Positions 24,901-36,615 of a stretch of 64,000 bases of DNA are shown here, piece by piece (within the stretch, counting starts at the first letter, position 1; every line of letters begins with the position of its first letter). This DNA comes from Clusia tigrina. Lineage: Eukaryota; Arthropoda; Insecta; Diptera; Clusiidae. A program made the translations under genes and the position numbers. The DNA is taken from assembly GCA_920105625.2 (NCBI GenBank), contig OV050030.1:428202240-428266239 (forward strand). The letters are read 5' to 3'. A model generated the notes under the pieces. It did no database searches. It was not told the origin of the DNA and saw only the letters and a list, made by a program, of their open reading frames with translations.

Positions 24901-27900
24901 CCTTGCAAAGTGTGCCACGCGATCCTTGCATACTTTTTATCTAGCTTTTTTTCATTAGATATCATCAATGTCCAATTAGACTGACAACAACAAGAAGAAC
25001 GATACCGACAGCGGGAACAGGAACGGGAACGGCAACAGTGACAACAACAACATTGACTACAAGAGCAGCGAAGTCGGAATGACATGAGTGCTGGCAAATC
25101 CGTTTTGTTAAATTTGTTATTTCTGTTGCCGTTATTGTTGGTGTTATTAGCGTTGTTGTTGCCACACATAACCGCCGCGGCGGCGTGAAGGGAGGAGGGG
25201 TGCCGCTCGCTCGCTGATGATGCTAAATCCCCGCATTGTTAGGTCAAGTTTAGCTGTCAACAAGCAAACAAATCCATTTTCATTTGTATGGATGCGAAAA
25301 TTGAAGCATCAAAGTGAAGTGCGCGCAGCTACAATGGCAATAAATAAAAAACGCTTGTAAAGCAATAAAAAAATAATAATGAAAAAGTACACAAATTAAT
25401 CGCTTGTACACCAGGCGAGCGCACGCGGCCCCGCGCAGTCAGCGCCGCAGCACCGCGAGCCTGGTTCCCGAGCCTGAGCCGTTGACTACAACCCTGTTAC
25501 GTGCACGGACACGGGAGGAAGGCGAACCTTGTGAACCACCCCGCTGCAGAACCGTAGTTACGCAATGCACCACACCTCTCCGCTCCGCACCCCGAACTTG
25601 CCGCAGCGCTTTGTTTTCACAGTAGAGTTAATAAAAATAGTGACACCATTTACGAATGCCCAATTTAATCATTCGGAAAATCGCAATTTAATGTTCATTC
25701 CTCGTGCGTATGTTCGTCGATGTATGCATGAAAGTGTGTGTGAGTGTGTATGTGTAAGGATGTGTGAGTCTAGACGAGTTTCAGCTTCCCACCCCTGCCC
25801 TGGTAGTTGTTGCCCGGGCAATGTTTGCCATACAAAACGATTAAAAGTGTTTTAAAACTATTTAAAAATTAAGCGCTGCTCTCCTGAGGACGCGGAGATT
25901 CCCCGATAGAGCAGCCGCTTCCACAATCGCCCGCTCGTCATTAAGGGGAGAGAGCCGCTTATGCGCTCGTAAGTCGTTGCGCGTCTTTCTTATGCAAATG
26001 ATGTCGCCTGCCGTTGACGCAACTCTGCCTTTACCAGCGTTGGAGTAGCGTTCGTCGCTACTGTGCCGAGATTTGCGCGCATTGCTGCAGTGTAATTGCC
26101 GGTAATTAGCACTTAATCGTCCTCTCCTTTCACCCGCTGCAGCAGTCACCCCATCGATGAGTGGCAATTAAATTTTAATAATTCCATTGGCGCAGTTGCG
26201 GACCAGCACGCAAATGTCCTTTCAATCGGCCCGATTGAGCGTTTGATCTGAGGGGGCACTGCTCAATTAAGTCTCAATGTCTGACTGAGCCTCTCAGTGA
26301 GTTAATTACGGCCAATGCGCTGGATGTGTAACGAAAGTCAGCGAATTAAGTGGTGCTAATAACCGACAATGATGATGTCCTGCAGCTAGGAATGCAGAGC
26401 ATCATACACAGAAACGTTACGGTCAACAGCAGAGCGACAGCAACGAGCCACCGCGAGCGGACTGAAGTGAATGTGTGGCGAGCCAAGTCGGCTGGTCACT
26501 GGAATTCGAAGACCAGTCGTCTGTTCTGAGACCGAAGCTGAGATTCTCTGGTTTTGCCACATGTTCCAGCTCATCCATAACTCGATAGGAAGAACAGAAT
26601 CAAATGAAAAGTGTTCACAATCCCATGACAACCTCAGTTAATAACGTAGAGTAGCCTGCCAAACATTCCAGAGGACCTCTAAAAATGTGCCTTCTGTAAG
26701 GGGAAGTGGAGGGGACATCTGAAGCAGGAGTTGGTTCTATGAATGGTTCTATAAATGCAGTTAAACTGCCTCTCGTTCAAATCCCAAGAACGAATACAAA
26801 TGAATCGGCGAAGAGAACGATAGCGATAAACTTGATATAAGTCCTTTGGACATGGAACACTTCGGAAGTATGTACGTTGGGAATGATGATATTCACACCA
26901 GAAACAAGAAGTTAATAACCTGGAACTATATGTAGGAGGAGTATATTCATATTCTCAACAGATTGTTAGAGTATAAAACTGTGTTCTAGAGCAAGCAGAG
27001 ATTCGCATCGAGTCGTTACATTCCCCCTGCAACCCCGGAAATAATTCACAATTCCGTAAATCGGTTTGGAAGCAATTAAAAACATTCTCCGCTAAATCCA
27101 ATCGGATCAAACGTCATTGGAATGCAATGTTTCGCTCGCATGCAGCAAAGATACGCTAATCCGAAAATAATTGCAAAATCAGCTCTCATGCCGAGCAGAG
27201 GGGAACGCTGAACTCACCTGCACACGTGCCTCGCTCAAATCCAAGCGCATCGCCAGATCCTCCCTTGTGAAGACGTCGGGATACTGGGTCTTCTCAAAGG
27301 CGCGCTCCAACTGATGCAACTGAAACGTAGTGAACGTGGTGCGAGACCTGCAATGGGAAGGGCAAAGGAAACAATGTACAAAGCAGTCGGCAGCGCAGCA
27401 AACGCCGCTCTTAATGCGATTGTGCCGTGGTGATTGTTCCATAAGCGGATTTGGGCCCAAGCGGACTTACCTGCGAACTTTGCGCGGCCGCTCCATATCG
27501 CCGAGATCGTGCCCGTTGTTGATGCTGTTGGAGAGATCGTCGTCGTTGTCTACGTCGAGGCCGTTGTCGGTGTTGGTCGGCGACTCCTCGCGATGCGGCT
27601 GCATGTGATGGCTGTGGTGCAGCGAATTGTTGTTGTTGTTGTTGCTGCCGATGTTGCCATTGTGATTGTTGTTACTGTTGTGATGATGGATATGGTGCAG
27701 ATGGTGATGATTGCTGATGCTGTTGCTGTTATTGTTGTTGTTGTTCAAGGACTCCGTGGAATCTGTGGAGAAAGGAGAAACCCTCATGAATTTCCCATTT
27801 GAAATACGTTTAAAAGCGCTTCAGCCCACGGACCACCCCATTGGCCACTCCCCCCTTTCAGAGCGCTTATTTGCCTTAACTCTACACAAGTACAATTGAA

Positions 27901-30900
27901 GATCTGCCAATGCAAAATCATTTCCACACAATGCCAGCCAAGGAAAGCCGCTCCGGGCTCAGTCGAGCCGGGCCGAGCTGAGCGCGCATTTCATCCGCCA
28001 AACGAGCCTATTCCACAATTCAGCAATTCTGCCGCTTCTGCTGCTTCTTCGCCGCTTCAGCGTTTAGCGGTGCAAAATACAAAATCAATAAATGGAATTT
28101 TTTTGTAAACACGCAAAATGCGAGTGAGCAAACAAAGGAACAGAATTGCAATTCAATTCAACTCAATTCAATTGAATTTGATTTAAAAGAAAAAGTTCAG
28201 TCAAGAGTGCGCTCGCTGAAGGATTTGCTAAGTGCATGTGTCTATGGCTGTGTTTGTGTGTGCGTGCGTATGTGTGTGTGTGTGAGTGTGCGAAATGAAT
28301 TTCAAGTGGAAATATCCTGAATAGAAATGGGCGCGTATCGAATTTGAGCCGAAAGCCGCTTTTAATGCACTTAACTTATTTTCCTTTCTTTTGCGCTTAA
28401 TTCACGAAATATGAGGAACCGCTGCAAAGGGTTCAAAGAGAGGCCAATGTTGGGAAGCTGCCTCAGAGCTGAGCAATTCACTTCGTTCGCGCCACAGCCC
28501 GGCCCAGCAGAGGAACTTCAAAGTTACTTGAAGTAGTTTTAACGCAGGTTCCGCGTTAAATATTGCCACGAATTCCGGAAAGGTGCGCATTCGCAATGAC
28601 CGCACCCGAGCACCCTATACGCGGCATTTAATGTTGGGCAACAATATTGTAATGATGGGCTCAAAGATTTGTATAGCGGCGCGAGAGCCAGCGCACAATT
28701 TAAATCGGCGACCTCGTACTCAGTTCCCGTGCGGCTATTTTGCATTTGCATATACTTGGAAGCCAAAGGAAAGGAGAAACAGGATACCCCCACAGCAGGT
28801 AAGACGCCACACTCTCCGCTTTACTGGAAGCTATGCGAATGTTAGGTTGGACCACAAACGCTGCCATATTTGACAGAAATGAACGCTTTCAGACTCTCGG
28901 GCGCTGAGCCTCTGAACACCTGGCAGACTGTTTAAGTTCGCGTATCAAAGTTCTCCTCTGCAAAGTTGCCCTCCACCAAACCGTGTTTAAGGATGGTTTA
29001 AGAATTTAGTATCATTCCTTCAATTCATGTAGGAACAAAATCATCCCAGCTATTTTCAGATTTTAGTAAGCCGCTCCTGGTTGCATAGAAAGGGACATAA
29101 TCGGACCCTGATTAACGACTAATTGCACCTCAGCTGTCGGCCAGCGCAACGCAAGCAAACAATGCGCAGGTAGTTCTCCACTTTGGAACTACAAAAGAAG
29201 CTACAGGTAATTAGGACTGCCGTTTGGGAAGACTTCATAAATACGCTTAAATGAGAGACTATTTAAAATGTCATTTTATGACCCGAACTGGGAAATCCTC
29301 GGTCGCGCTAAGAGCAGAGCCCGCACATGTGCTTCAAAGTCACTGAAACTATTCAACTCCGTTAATTGTACTTTTATGATGTTATTTCCGAGCTGCCACT
29401 GAGAAGTCATGCCTCGAGTATTGCTGCATCCTTAAGGAAGGTCTGTCAATTTGCAGGTGTTCATGCAGTCTTCTTTTATTGATGTCAATTGGCATCCCGT
29501 GAGTCCTGTACCCAGTAAATGACTTTGCGGAGGCTGTGGTAAGTAATTATTCCGAATATCGTTCGAAGATAATCAAAAGTCAGCAATGAAAACCAGTAAA
29601 TTAGGGGTTTTGCACAGACTACGAGATACTCTACGTCTTACTTAGTGACTTAGCATCCTACGGCCATATACATAATGTGGGCGTGCGAGTCAAACGGTGA
29701 CTATATTGGATTCAAATAACTGAGAATTATTGCAGAACTTTACAGGAAGCTGGGCAGGGCAGTTAATATATTACGCCCTCATTTATCACTACAAGTATTT
29801 AAATACCGAATTTAGCTGGGAGTTCAATGTCAACCATATTTGCAGTACTTTTGTCATTACTGGTATAACATCCATTTTAGCCAGGCTGGATCATGTTAGA
29901 GGAGCTCTCGTCCTTACTCCTGAGTAATGGTACAGATCTAACTAATTTAGCTGTAAAAATCAACCACCTGGAAAGGAGTCCATACGTCTGGAGGAGGCCC
30001 ACATTGTTCTCTGTTTTGTGATTTGTCCCCATAAGAAGTTTCAGTAGATTTCTCAGTAGATTCCCCTTCTGCTCAAGGTTGAAAGTATAATATTCTCGCC
30101 ATCTGGTCCCACGAATTTACCCGGATCTCAATAAGCGAACAGTAATGAGTAACTTAGAAAAGCTTCATTATCATCCTCAGTTTGTGCGGGAAATTCTGGT
30201 ATGCCCATTAATGTGATCAAAGCGGAAGCACCTCCATTGTACTGGTCCCGCTCTCAGTATGAACTAAAGACTCATCTAAGAGGTTGCCCCATTTCGATGT
30301 AACCGGTGTCAATATCAACAGCCTAATCACCTGCTCCTCAAGGATTGTTCACAGATTTATGTTGTAAAGGCATCACACTGGACCCAACTGATCTTAGGGT
30401 GTCTCCACACTAATCTACCCGTAAATTTCCAGAGGTAAATTTGTAGTCCACTAAGGTACTAAGAATGTTCCACTAACGACTGTTCTTAGGAGGAAATAAT
30501 ACCACTTCTCTTTTCCTATACTGGACCATACAAAACTTCTTCGACAAGCTCTCTGGCTGGAACACAATAATCTGGATATCGGATAGCAATTTATTTTGTT
30601 CGTGACTATATCTCTCTTCACTGCAGTGCAAATTTCAAAGGATATTGTCGTGTAGAGACTTACCAGAAGTCTTTCGAAACACCTGTTGGTGACTGGAATC
30701 AGCGCATCATTTGTTGGCAAAGACTTTCCACTGATCAAATATTTTGGATTCGGAGGCAGACGGTGAATATCGTGGAAGTGCCGGTAACTTTGAGCTTTAA
30801 GTCTCTCAGTTTGCCACAGCCAAAGCTGATTTGTGATCAGTTGTTGAAGAACACTTGTTTTTCCTCCTCTCTGGAAATGGATAAAGTCAATTGTTGACTT

Positions 30901-33900
30901 CTGGTTGGCCCTTGATGAATGTTCTCCCGTTTTTCCTATTCTGAATACAAATCATCCAACTCAGAAATCTATAACAAGACCCTCTGAGTGAGCTCATTGT
31001 GATTATACTCGTATACCACTGACGTGTTTCGGAGGATATGGCGCTTCTACTCCTCAGCTCACTGAAGAATCCGCCTATGTCTGGCAAACGTAAGAGACAC
31101 TCCTAGTTCCACTCCTGGTGACTGATCCTCGCATCAATCGTGGCCTCTAATTTTCAACCGTATTTAGCCTGCTAGAGCTGTGTGAGAGACTTTCATCTGT
31201 GCATACCCAAACCCTCACAATCCCTGCTGCCTCTTGGTATCGCTCCCATGCCCCGCAGTCTCAGCTCGTTGTGACTTTAACCTTTCATCACCGCTTTTTC
31301 CCTCGCCAAATTTGCAACTCTTTTTCTTTTGTATTTAAAATGATGCGAAATTTAAATTGTATCCTTGCACACACACACGCAAATGCACGCACTCGCAAAC
31401 TCACTCACACACACAATCACATGGTCGCGAACAAAGCGGCGAACATGTGTGCGTTCAATTTGGAATTATTTCTAAACATGTAATCAAAATTTAATGAACC
31501 TCAAATTAATAATTTCCAGAACGCAACGACACCGTCAGCCTGCGTGAGCGAGCGAGCGGCCGACCGGGCTGAGCGGACGCTTGCGCAGCAGGACGCCAAA
31601 ACCTGAAATCGGTGTTTCACATTTGTGAAATTTTAAAGCCCTCTAAAATGGAGCAAGGTACTTTCAATAGCGTCAAATTACTTGTCATCGTTGCTGCCGT
31701 TGTTGTTGCTGTGCTCGTTATCGTCCCCGACATCGTTCCCAGTCCCGTTCGCGTCCTGAGCGCCCGATGAGGTTGCTTTATTAATCGTCGTTGACAAATG
31801 CGAACGTGAAATGTGATTATTAAATGAGATGAATGTGATTGAATTGTGAGTTTGTTGCCGTTGTTGCTGCTGTTGTTGTTGTTGTAATAAGCCAGTGATG
31901 ATTATGCCGATGATATTAGTTTGCAGTGCACGCTGTCGAGGACGACATCCTGTGGCGCCTTTATAAAAGTGGCTTCTCTCTGACTCGCTGTTGTTTGTCC
32001 CAGGCACACTCGTAGGTTGCAGCGGAGTGTGGAGTGTGGAGAGTTCGGTGAATTCTGCATGAATCACTCGTTTATAGGGCGTTGGGCGTTGGGTGCTCAA
32101 TGGGAATTATTTAATATTATTATTTCGATGTAAGTGATATGAAACAGTGTGCAGAGCCGGCAGCTACGCCTCAAGGCATATGAATCACACGTTGTTATTA
32201 GTGTCCGCACTTAAGGGTGACTCTGAGTTGAAGCTATCAAAATATGCCGTCACGCCCCGTGCATGTGTTGCAATTCTTCGAGCTAATGATAAGCGCTGCC
32301 ATTACATGCGACTTTGTTTCAATGTTCTTCTCATGCCGGGGAAGATGATGGTGTCTTGCGAACCATTCAAGCTAAAAACTTAATTGCTCCTTTGCCTCTG
32401 TCTTATTAGTGGCAGTTCCGCTTAAGTTGGTCCCTCCTTCACCCCAAAACAAAACATGCGAAAACACCATTGAACTGATTTAGTTGGAACGCAGCATAAA
32501 TAAACCGAACATATGCGCTGAAAATGAGCCCTGTTCTTCAGGTGGAATAACGAAACATCCAAGGAGTTTTGGAGAAACTGGCGAACAGTGATTGGAAATG
32601 GAACTGCTAGGAGGAGGTGGTTTAATTAGCTGGAGCTCAGTAGAAAACTAGAATTGGGTTTGCAAAGAGCTTCGAAGAATAACAGAACGTGGAATAATAG
32701 TGATGATGATGATTGTGGAAACTTCTACAGGGTTTCTGAACAGTTTGTTCGCCTCCAAATTGGCGAACAGTGACTGGAAATGGAACTGCTAGGAGGAAGG
32801 TGGTTGCTATACTCACATCTCAGTCGAAAACTAGAATTGGGATTTCAAAGAGCTTCGAAGAATAACAGAGCTTGGAATAATAGTGATGAATAGAATGGAA
32901 TAATAGTGATGATGATGATTGTGGAAACGTGTACAGAGTTTCTGAACAGTTTGTTAGCTTCCCATGGAACGGAATTATGCTAATCTCTCTCATTCCAGAA
33001 CTTGCTACCATTTGTAATCAATTTCTACACTAATGTACTCAGCTTTCATTCCACGTAACCATTTTCATTTCTCTGAATTTCAGGAAAATATGTTTTTATG
33101 TTCTAGCCGCAAGACTCGGAAGAGTCCAAAAAAGTTATTCCACATCCTCCATCAAGTATGCTTCCTTTAAGAATAGTGAGTTCAGAAACGGTTTCCCCAC
33201 TTTTACTTATTGGGGGGTTTCTTTTCGATTCGATTACGTAAATAAAGTCACATTTTAAACCCGATGGATAACTTTATGTTTACTTCCAGAATTATAAACA
33301 CAAACTTACTCGAAGAAGGATGTGACGTTAATTGTTTTTAATCAAGAGACGATTAAGCAGAGATTTCTCTATAAAGTTGTTCAATAATTTCCTTCAGTTA
33401 GATAAAATATATTCCAATATGACAACTTCTTCTACCAAGGATCCGAAGACAGTTCTTAATTATATTTTTTATACTGATTACTTTCATATTTTAAACATAT
33501 TTCATGAATACTGATCCGAAACTATTCTTTCTATCTGAAGTCTCCCCACTCATATACTTCAATTTGAATGAATGAATGAATGAAGCAAAGAGGGAAAACG
33601 TACCTCGACCAATTCGATCTATGGTACTTCTCCTGCATGTACCTATTAAGGGTCTTCTATTAGTCCAACAGTTCTAAGGAAACTTAGCACTGAGTTGGTG
33701 TTCATTGCTCTAATATTGCTGCCACAACTATCCCTGATATTTCTTCCTACTGCGAGCTAAGGCTTCGCAGTTCATTAGAAGATGATCTGGTGATTTTTCT
33801 GCTTATTGCTGACTGTTCCAGCTTCATAAGGTGGCTCGTATATGACAGTGCTTCAATGCTTCAACATATTTCTACATCTGTTTCCCGCAGAACTCAATCC

Positions 33901-36344
33901 TTCGCTGCAGTTTAGTTTTGATGAAAAGAGTTGTTCCGGAGCACGCCCCATGAAAAGTGCAGTTAAACGAAATTGATCCACACTCCTTGCTTCGAAAGAA
34001 TATGTTCGAAATAATGCAATTTCAGTTCTATTCCGCACCAGTGACGATGACCTTTCTTCCCGAAATTCCCATTAGGCCGCGACCTTTTTCATTCCATTAA
34101 CTCCAAGCAATTTACGCCATAGTGGCGGGTGGGCAAGCTCAACACAACGCCACCCAATCCAATGTTCGGCGACCACTCGCACTGTCCATATTTACACTCT
34201 ACACAGCGAACTATCAATCTCAGCGATATGAGCTCATTTCCAGCTAATGCTGTGCTCCAAGCAGCCCCATAATTTGCATAAAATCAACGCATGCAGTCTT
34301 TGCACTCCCGCCTGGCATTGAAATTCCACGCATCCTGCCACGTTTACCAGCTCAACCGAATCGCCTGTGGAGCCTTCAACGGCGAAGGTGCCAAAGCACT
34401 TTGCATACTCCACTCTGCGGTTTCATTCTGAGTGTGATAATTTCGCTGTTATTATGTGGAGAGTGGCCACGAGTGAACTGTGTGCTTAGGCTGACCGGAA
34501 CCACCCCGCACACTCCCACTCTGCTATGGATGTGCTTTGAAACATGTTGCTGCCTGGCGATGCACACATCGTTGAGATTAGAGAGCGGGCGCGTTCTGGT
34601 GGCCCGGCGGAGTCAATAATCGAATTATCGGGGAGCAGGGGGAAAGGTAATAAACATGTGATATGTGAAAGGATAATTTGCATACCAAAGGACGAGCGGA
34701 ACGAAGCGGAACGTGGCTCCCATTGATGAGCGGATTAGTTATTAGAATAAAATTAAATTCGATTTTGTGCGTTTGCGTTACGAAATCGAGATAAAAGTTG
34801 GTCCCACATTGCAATTTAATCCATTTTTAATTGCTTGGTTACTTTGATGAATTGCTCAAAGCTTTGGTCGAAGGCTCGCAGAAAAAACACAGCACAGCCA
34901 CAAAAAAACGTCACGCAATTTGCATCCTAATTGAAATTAATCATCGAATTATTGGTAATTATTATAATGAAATTGCAACGTAAACTGAATGCCGGCAGTA
35001 GGGGTGCTGAGAGAAACAGCGAAGTGAGGCTGCAATGCAATTGATAAAACCGAACTTTGCACTTCCCCGACGGGATTTTGAGGAATATTGTGAATGAAGG
35101 ACGTGCTTAAAAAGGGAAGCTGGGGTCCAGTTATGGACACTTTTATCGACTCTCAGGTGTGTAATAGGAGATTAGATTCTATATACAAGGAAAGATGATG
35201 GACATAAATTGAGAGAACAACACATGGAGATGATTAGAGTTGAAGAACTGCATTGGATGGCAACAACTGAATAGACGAAATGGTGTGTGTAAAAAGGATT
35301 TTGTTAGTTGAAGACATGGAAAACTAAATTAAGTAAGGATCAACACATTGGTAGAGGATCAAGAACCATCCAAGAGAACAAAGAAAATAGAGTGCAAGCT
35401 CGGAGAAATATTAAGAGATGATGATAATATAGAAACATATGAAAAAGTACGCTTATCTAAAGAACAGAGAGTGGACTATACAGAATTATGTCGAAAAGTT
35501 CTTTTAAGGATCAGAAATAAACCATCAAAACAAGAAAATAGTACGAACCCAATTAAACAGACGACTCTACAGTATACAAATACGTAGAAGTGAGAATCAT
35601 GGTCTCATATATAAATACACAGAACTATTGAAGGTAATCACTCCAATCTATACCACCGATTGCTATGACAATAAGGATATGTAACAATGAAGACGTGCGT
35701 CTACAATTTAAATAGCACAAACCTATTTGAACGGATGCATCAAGCAACTAAAGATGCCAGTTAATCAATAAGTAAATCGATGACTTGATCAAATTCATTA
35801 TAGTCATATAATTCTATGCAATAAAGCTGCAGCAGAATAGTTCATTGAACAGCACGGTTTGGAGCACTAAGAAATGCCCACCAACAACCATCTTCCATCA
35901 ATTGGAGTTTACAAGAAGGTAAGTACTGCTACTACCGAATTTGTGGAACACTTGGACACAAAATTCGCGATTTCAAAGATTAGTAAAAAGAATGCATAAC
36001 TCTAATCAAGCCCTGTTGGGGAAACCCCCTCTTAGTGTGTGAGAAGTTTGATGGTAACACCCGGCGAAGGTGATTTTCCTTCGTATTAATCAATGCTTAT
36101 TTCTGTAAGATATCACTCCTCTGTATCATCCCTATATTGTGGGACTCCCCAACTCTTTCTGCCATACTCTGAGGAAGAGTCTCTTTAGATTTCTGTGTAC
36201 ATAGTCGCACTTACCGCTCCGTTTCGTTTGGGTTCCGAGAATCTGATCGATGCTGTAGACGGCTCGCGGCCTGGAGACTGGACTATCCTGCACGGGGCGC
36301 ATCACTGGTGCCATGATGGGGTGTGTGGCGGTCGTTGTCATCAT
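18536..36344 (-). CDS. hbn: Homeobrain-type paired-like homeodomain transcription factor (five coding exons)
   Basis: A nuclear sequence-specific DNA-binding protein of 357 residues assembled over five exons: 36344-36215, 27762-27471, 27347-27218, 19390-19303 and 18969-18536. All junctions are GT-AG and in phase. Visible parts are an N-terminal octapeptide-like YSIDQILG (residues 30-37), an Asn/His-rich linker (about 50-107) and an acidic patch (109-119). The homeodomain (139-198) has Trp48, Phe49, Gln50, Asn51 and Arg53, and a conserved C-terminal block (239-286) contains [14 protein letters not shown] and [17 protein letters not shown]. Gln50 and the intron between homeodomain positions 46 and 47 are typical of paired-like genes. 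In Drosophila, hbn acts in embryonic brain and nerve cord and in optic lobe neuroblast patterning. The start is the ATG at 36344, giving [11 protein letters not shown] like the fly protein; the upstream in-frame codon is GTG. The C-terminus lacks the poly-Ala runs I recall in D. melanogaster Hbn (about 400 residues). No OAR motif is seen. Confidence 0.95.
18970..19302 (-). other. hbn: hbn intron 4
   Basis: A 333-bp intron with no recognisable insert. Its sequence is unique. Confidence 0.85.
19303..19390 (-). CDS. hbn: hbn coding exon 4 (recognition helix)
   Basis: The acceptor is TTTCTCGTTTCAG|GTCTGG and the donor is GAACAAG|GTTGGT. Encodes [16 protein letters not shown], the DNA-contacting third helix, followed by [13 protein letters not shown]. 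That ends in the same tail as fly Hbn, with Asn where I recall Ala. Confidence 0.95.
20490..20634 (+). pseudogene. Relic of a non-LTR retrotransposon C-terminus inside hbn intron 3
   Basis: On the plus strand a frame reads [20 protein letters not shown], matching the TGHC-type segment that follows RNase H in non-LTR pol proteins. After a frameshift it reads [17 protein letters not shown], matching the E(T)-x-HILW-x-CP Cys/His end, with Asp in place of His. Only about 50 codons are recognisable. It is opposite to hbn in orientation. Confidence 0.65.
21004..21320. repeat. Diverged tandem duplication, about 155 bp, two copies
   Basis: Copy A (21004-21152) and copy B (21156-21320) both begin GGGTGGTAA-CTAAACCA and continue GAGAGTAGATGGAT. 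Both end ACATAGGTAATAGA(T/C)GAGCC. The middle has diverged and contains indels. The origin is unknown. Confidence 0.8.
27218..27347 (-). CDS. hbn: hbn coding exon 3 (homeodomain helices 1 and 2)
   Basis: The acceptor is CCATTGCAG|GTCTCG and the donor is GTGCAG|GTGAGT. Encodes homeodomain positions 4-46, including [16 protein letters not shown] and [20 protein letters not shown]. It is separated from exon 2 by an intron of only 123 bp. Confidence 0.95.
27348..27470 (-). other. hbn: hbn intron 2 (123 bp)
   Basis: A short intron between the linker exon and the first homeodomain exon. The splice sites are GTAAGTCC and CCATTGCAG. Confidence 0.9.
27471..27762 (-). CDS. hbn: hbn coding exon 2 (Asn/His-rich linker)
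   Basis: The acceptor is CTCCACAG|AT and the donor is CGCAG|GTAAGTCC. Encodes residues 44-141, with Asn and His runs from AAC/AAT/CAC/CAT repeats. These are followed by [19 protein letters not shown], which closely matches fly Hbn, and then the basic start of the homeodomain. The His/Asn runs are a likely site of length polymorphism. Confidence 0.92.
30235..30420 (+). pseudogene. Relic of a non-LTR C-terminal Cys/His motif in hbn intron 1
   Basis: The plus strand reads [11 protein letters not shown] and then, one base out of frame, [17 protein letters not shown]. This is a C-x2-C-x6-H-x5-C pattern of the type that closes non-LTR RNase H-bearing pol proteins. The rest of the element has decayed beyond recognition. 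Confidence 0.55.
31678..32100 (-). other. Unexplained 140-codon open frame in hbn intron 1
   Basis: A minus-strand ATG frame with a Gln run (TTG/CTG repeats at about 31855-31885) and an Asp/Asn-rich end. It is on the same strand as hbn, but no flanking splice sites or homologues are recognised. It is probably a by-product of trinucleotide repeats; an alternative exon or nested transcript is possible but unsupported. Confidence 0.2.
32579..32965. repeat. Tandem duplication of about 183 bp in hbn intron 1
   Basis: Copy 1 (32579-32758) and copy 2 (32761-32965) share GGCGAACAGTGA, GGAAATGGAACTGCTAGGAGG and GAGCTTCGAAGAATAACAGA. They also share the closing TTTCTGAACAGTTTGTT. Copy 2 contains an extra internal duplication of TGGAATAATAGTGATGA (about 32873-32915). 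Identity is high, so the event is fairly recent. Confidence 0.9.
33700..33810 (-). pseudogene. Relic of a non-LTR C-terminus in hbn intron 1
   Basis: The minus strand reads [19 protein letters not shown] followed by KKYQG. This matches the consensus E-x-x-x-H-L-L-x-x-C-x-A-L-x-x-x-R at the end of RNase H-bearing non-LTR pol proteins. A stop lies a few codons upstream and no further coding can be followed. Confidence 0.65.
34925..34973. promoter_or_regulatory. Cluster of homeodomain-type ATTA/TAAT words in hbn intron 1
   Basis: About 49 bp contain CTAATTGA, AATTAATC, GAATTATT, GTAATTATTATAATG and similar overlapping cores, about 1.2 kb downstream of the first coding exon. Paired-like homeodomains with Gln50 bind TAAT cores and palindromic pairs of them. 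AT-richness alone could produce this, so regulatory function is an inference. Confidence 0.25.
36215..36344 (-). CDS. hbn: hbn coding exon 1 (octapeptide exon)
   Basis: Encodes residues 1-43 plus the first base of codon 44. It contains [17 protein letters not shown], whose YSIDQILG core is a repression-type octapeptide found in many paired-like proteins. The donor is G|GTAAGTGCG. The codon completed across the intron is Asp, as in the fly protein. Confidence 0.9.
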
Positions 36345-36615
36345 TGTCACTAAATCAGCACTTTTTAATCAAACAACCAGAATGCAACGCGCGAATTCCT
36401 CGACTGTAGCCGTGGTCTCAGTACCTGGTTCACTTGGGTTTAATAACACTTCTTTTCTGGGCACGGTCACTGTTCGAACTGTCCGATTGCGTTCAATGCG
36501 TTCGTTCACTGGGGCACTATTTGGATTGAAGTTTCGTAAACTGTTTAATTAATTGCCTTAATTGAGATTTAATTGGCATTTGGGCAGCCAGCGCACACGT
36601 CACGAGCAACAACCA

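Larger units (their letters stand above)
19391..27217 (-). other. hbn: hbn intron 3 (7.8 kb, splits the homeodomain)
   Basis: The intron alternates unique-looking stretches with CA-rich patches (19391-20160, 21560-23030, 24060-26600) and decayed blocks (about 20170-21560, 23040-24060 and 26600-27020). The first decayed block carries a non-LTR C-terminus relic and a tandem duplication. No nested gene is convincing; Asn-rich frames near 25000-25160 come from (AAC)n repeats. Confidence 0.7.
27763..36214 (-). other. hbn: hbn intron 1 (8.5 kb)
   Basis: Contains GT repeats (28235-28290) and decayed blocks at about 28880-31170, 32560-34060 and 35150-36130 that carry non-LTR relics and a tandem duplication. 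Unique-looking stretches separate these blocks. The block at 35150-35900 is A-rich on the plus strand, with a Lys/Glu-rich frame at 35348-35587 that I cannot assign. Confidence 0.7.

Noticed and set aside
24965..25169. Asn-rich or Val-rich minus-strand frames
   Set aside because: Created by (AAC/GTT)n repeats inside hbn intron 3; no splice sites link them to hbn.
26700..26800. Possible RNase H start on the plus strand
   Set aside because: Only a few residues around EAGVGS fit, and the TDGS motif is missing.
36341..36350. Starting hbn two codons further upstream at 36350
   Set aside because: That codon is GTG. The first ATG is at 36344, and the resulting MMTTT start matches fly Hbn.
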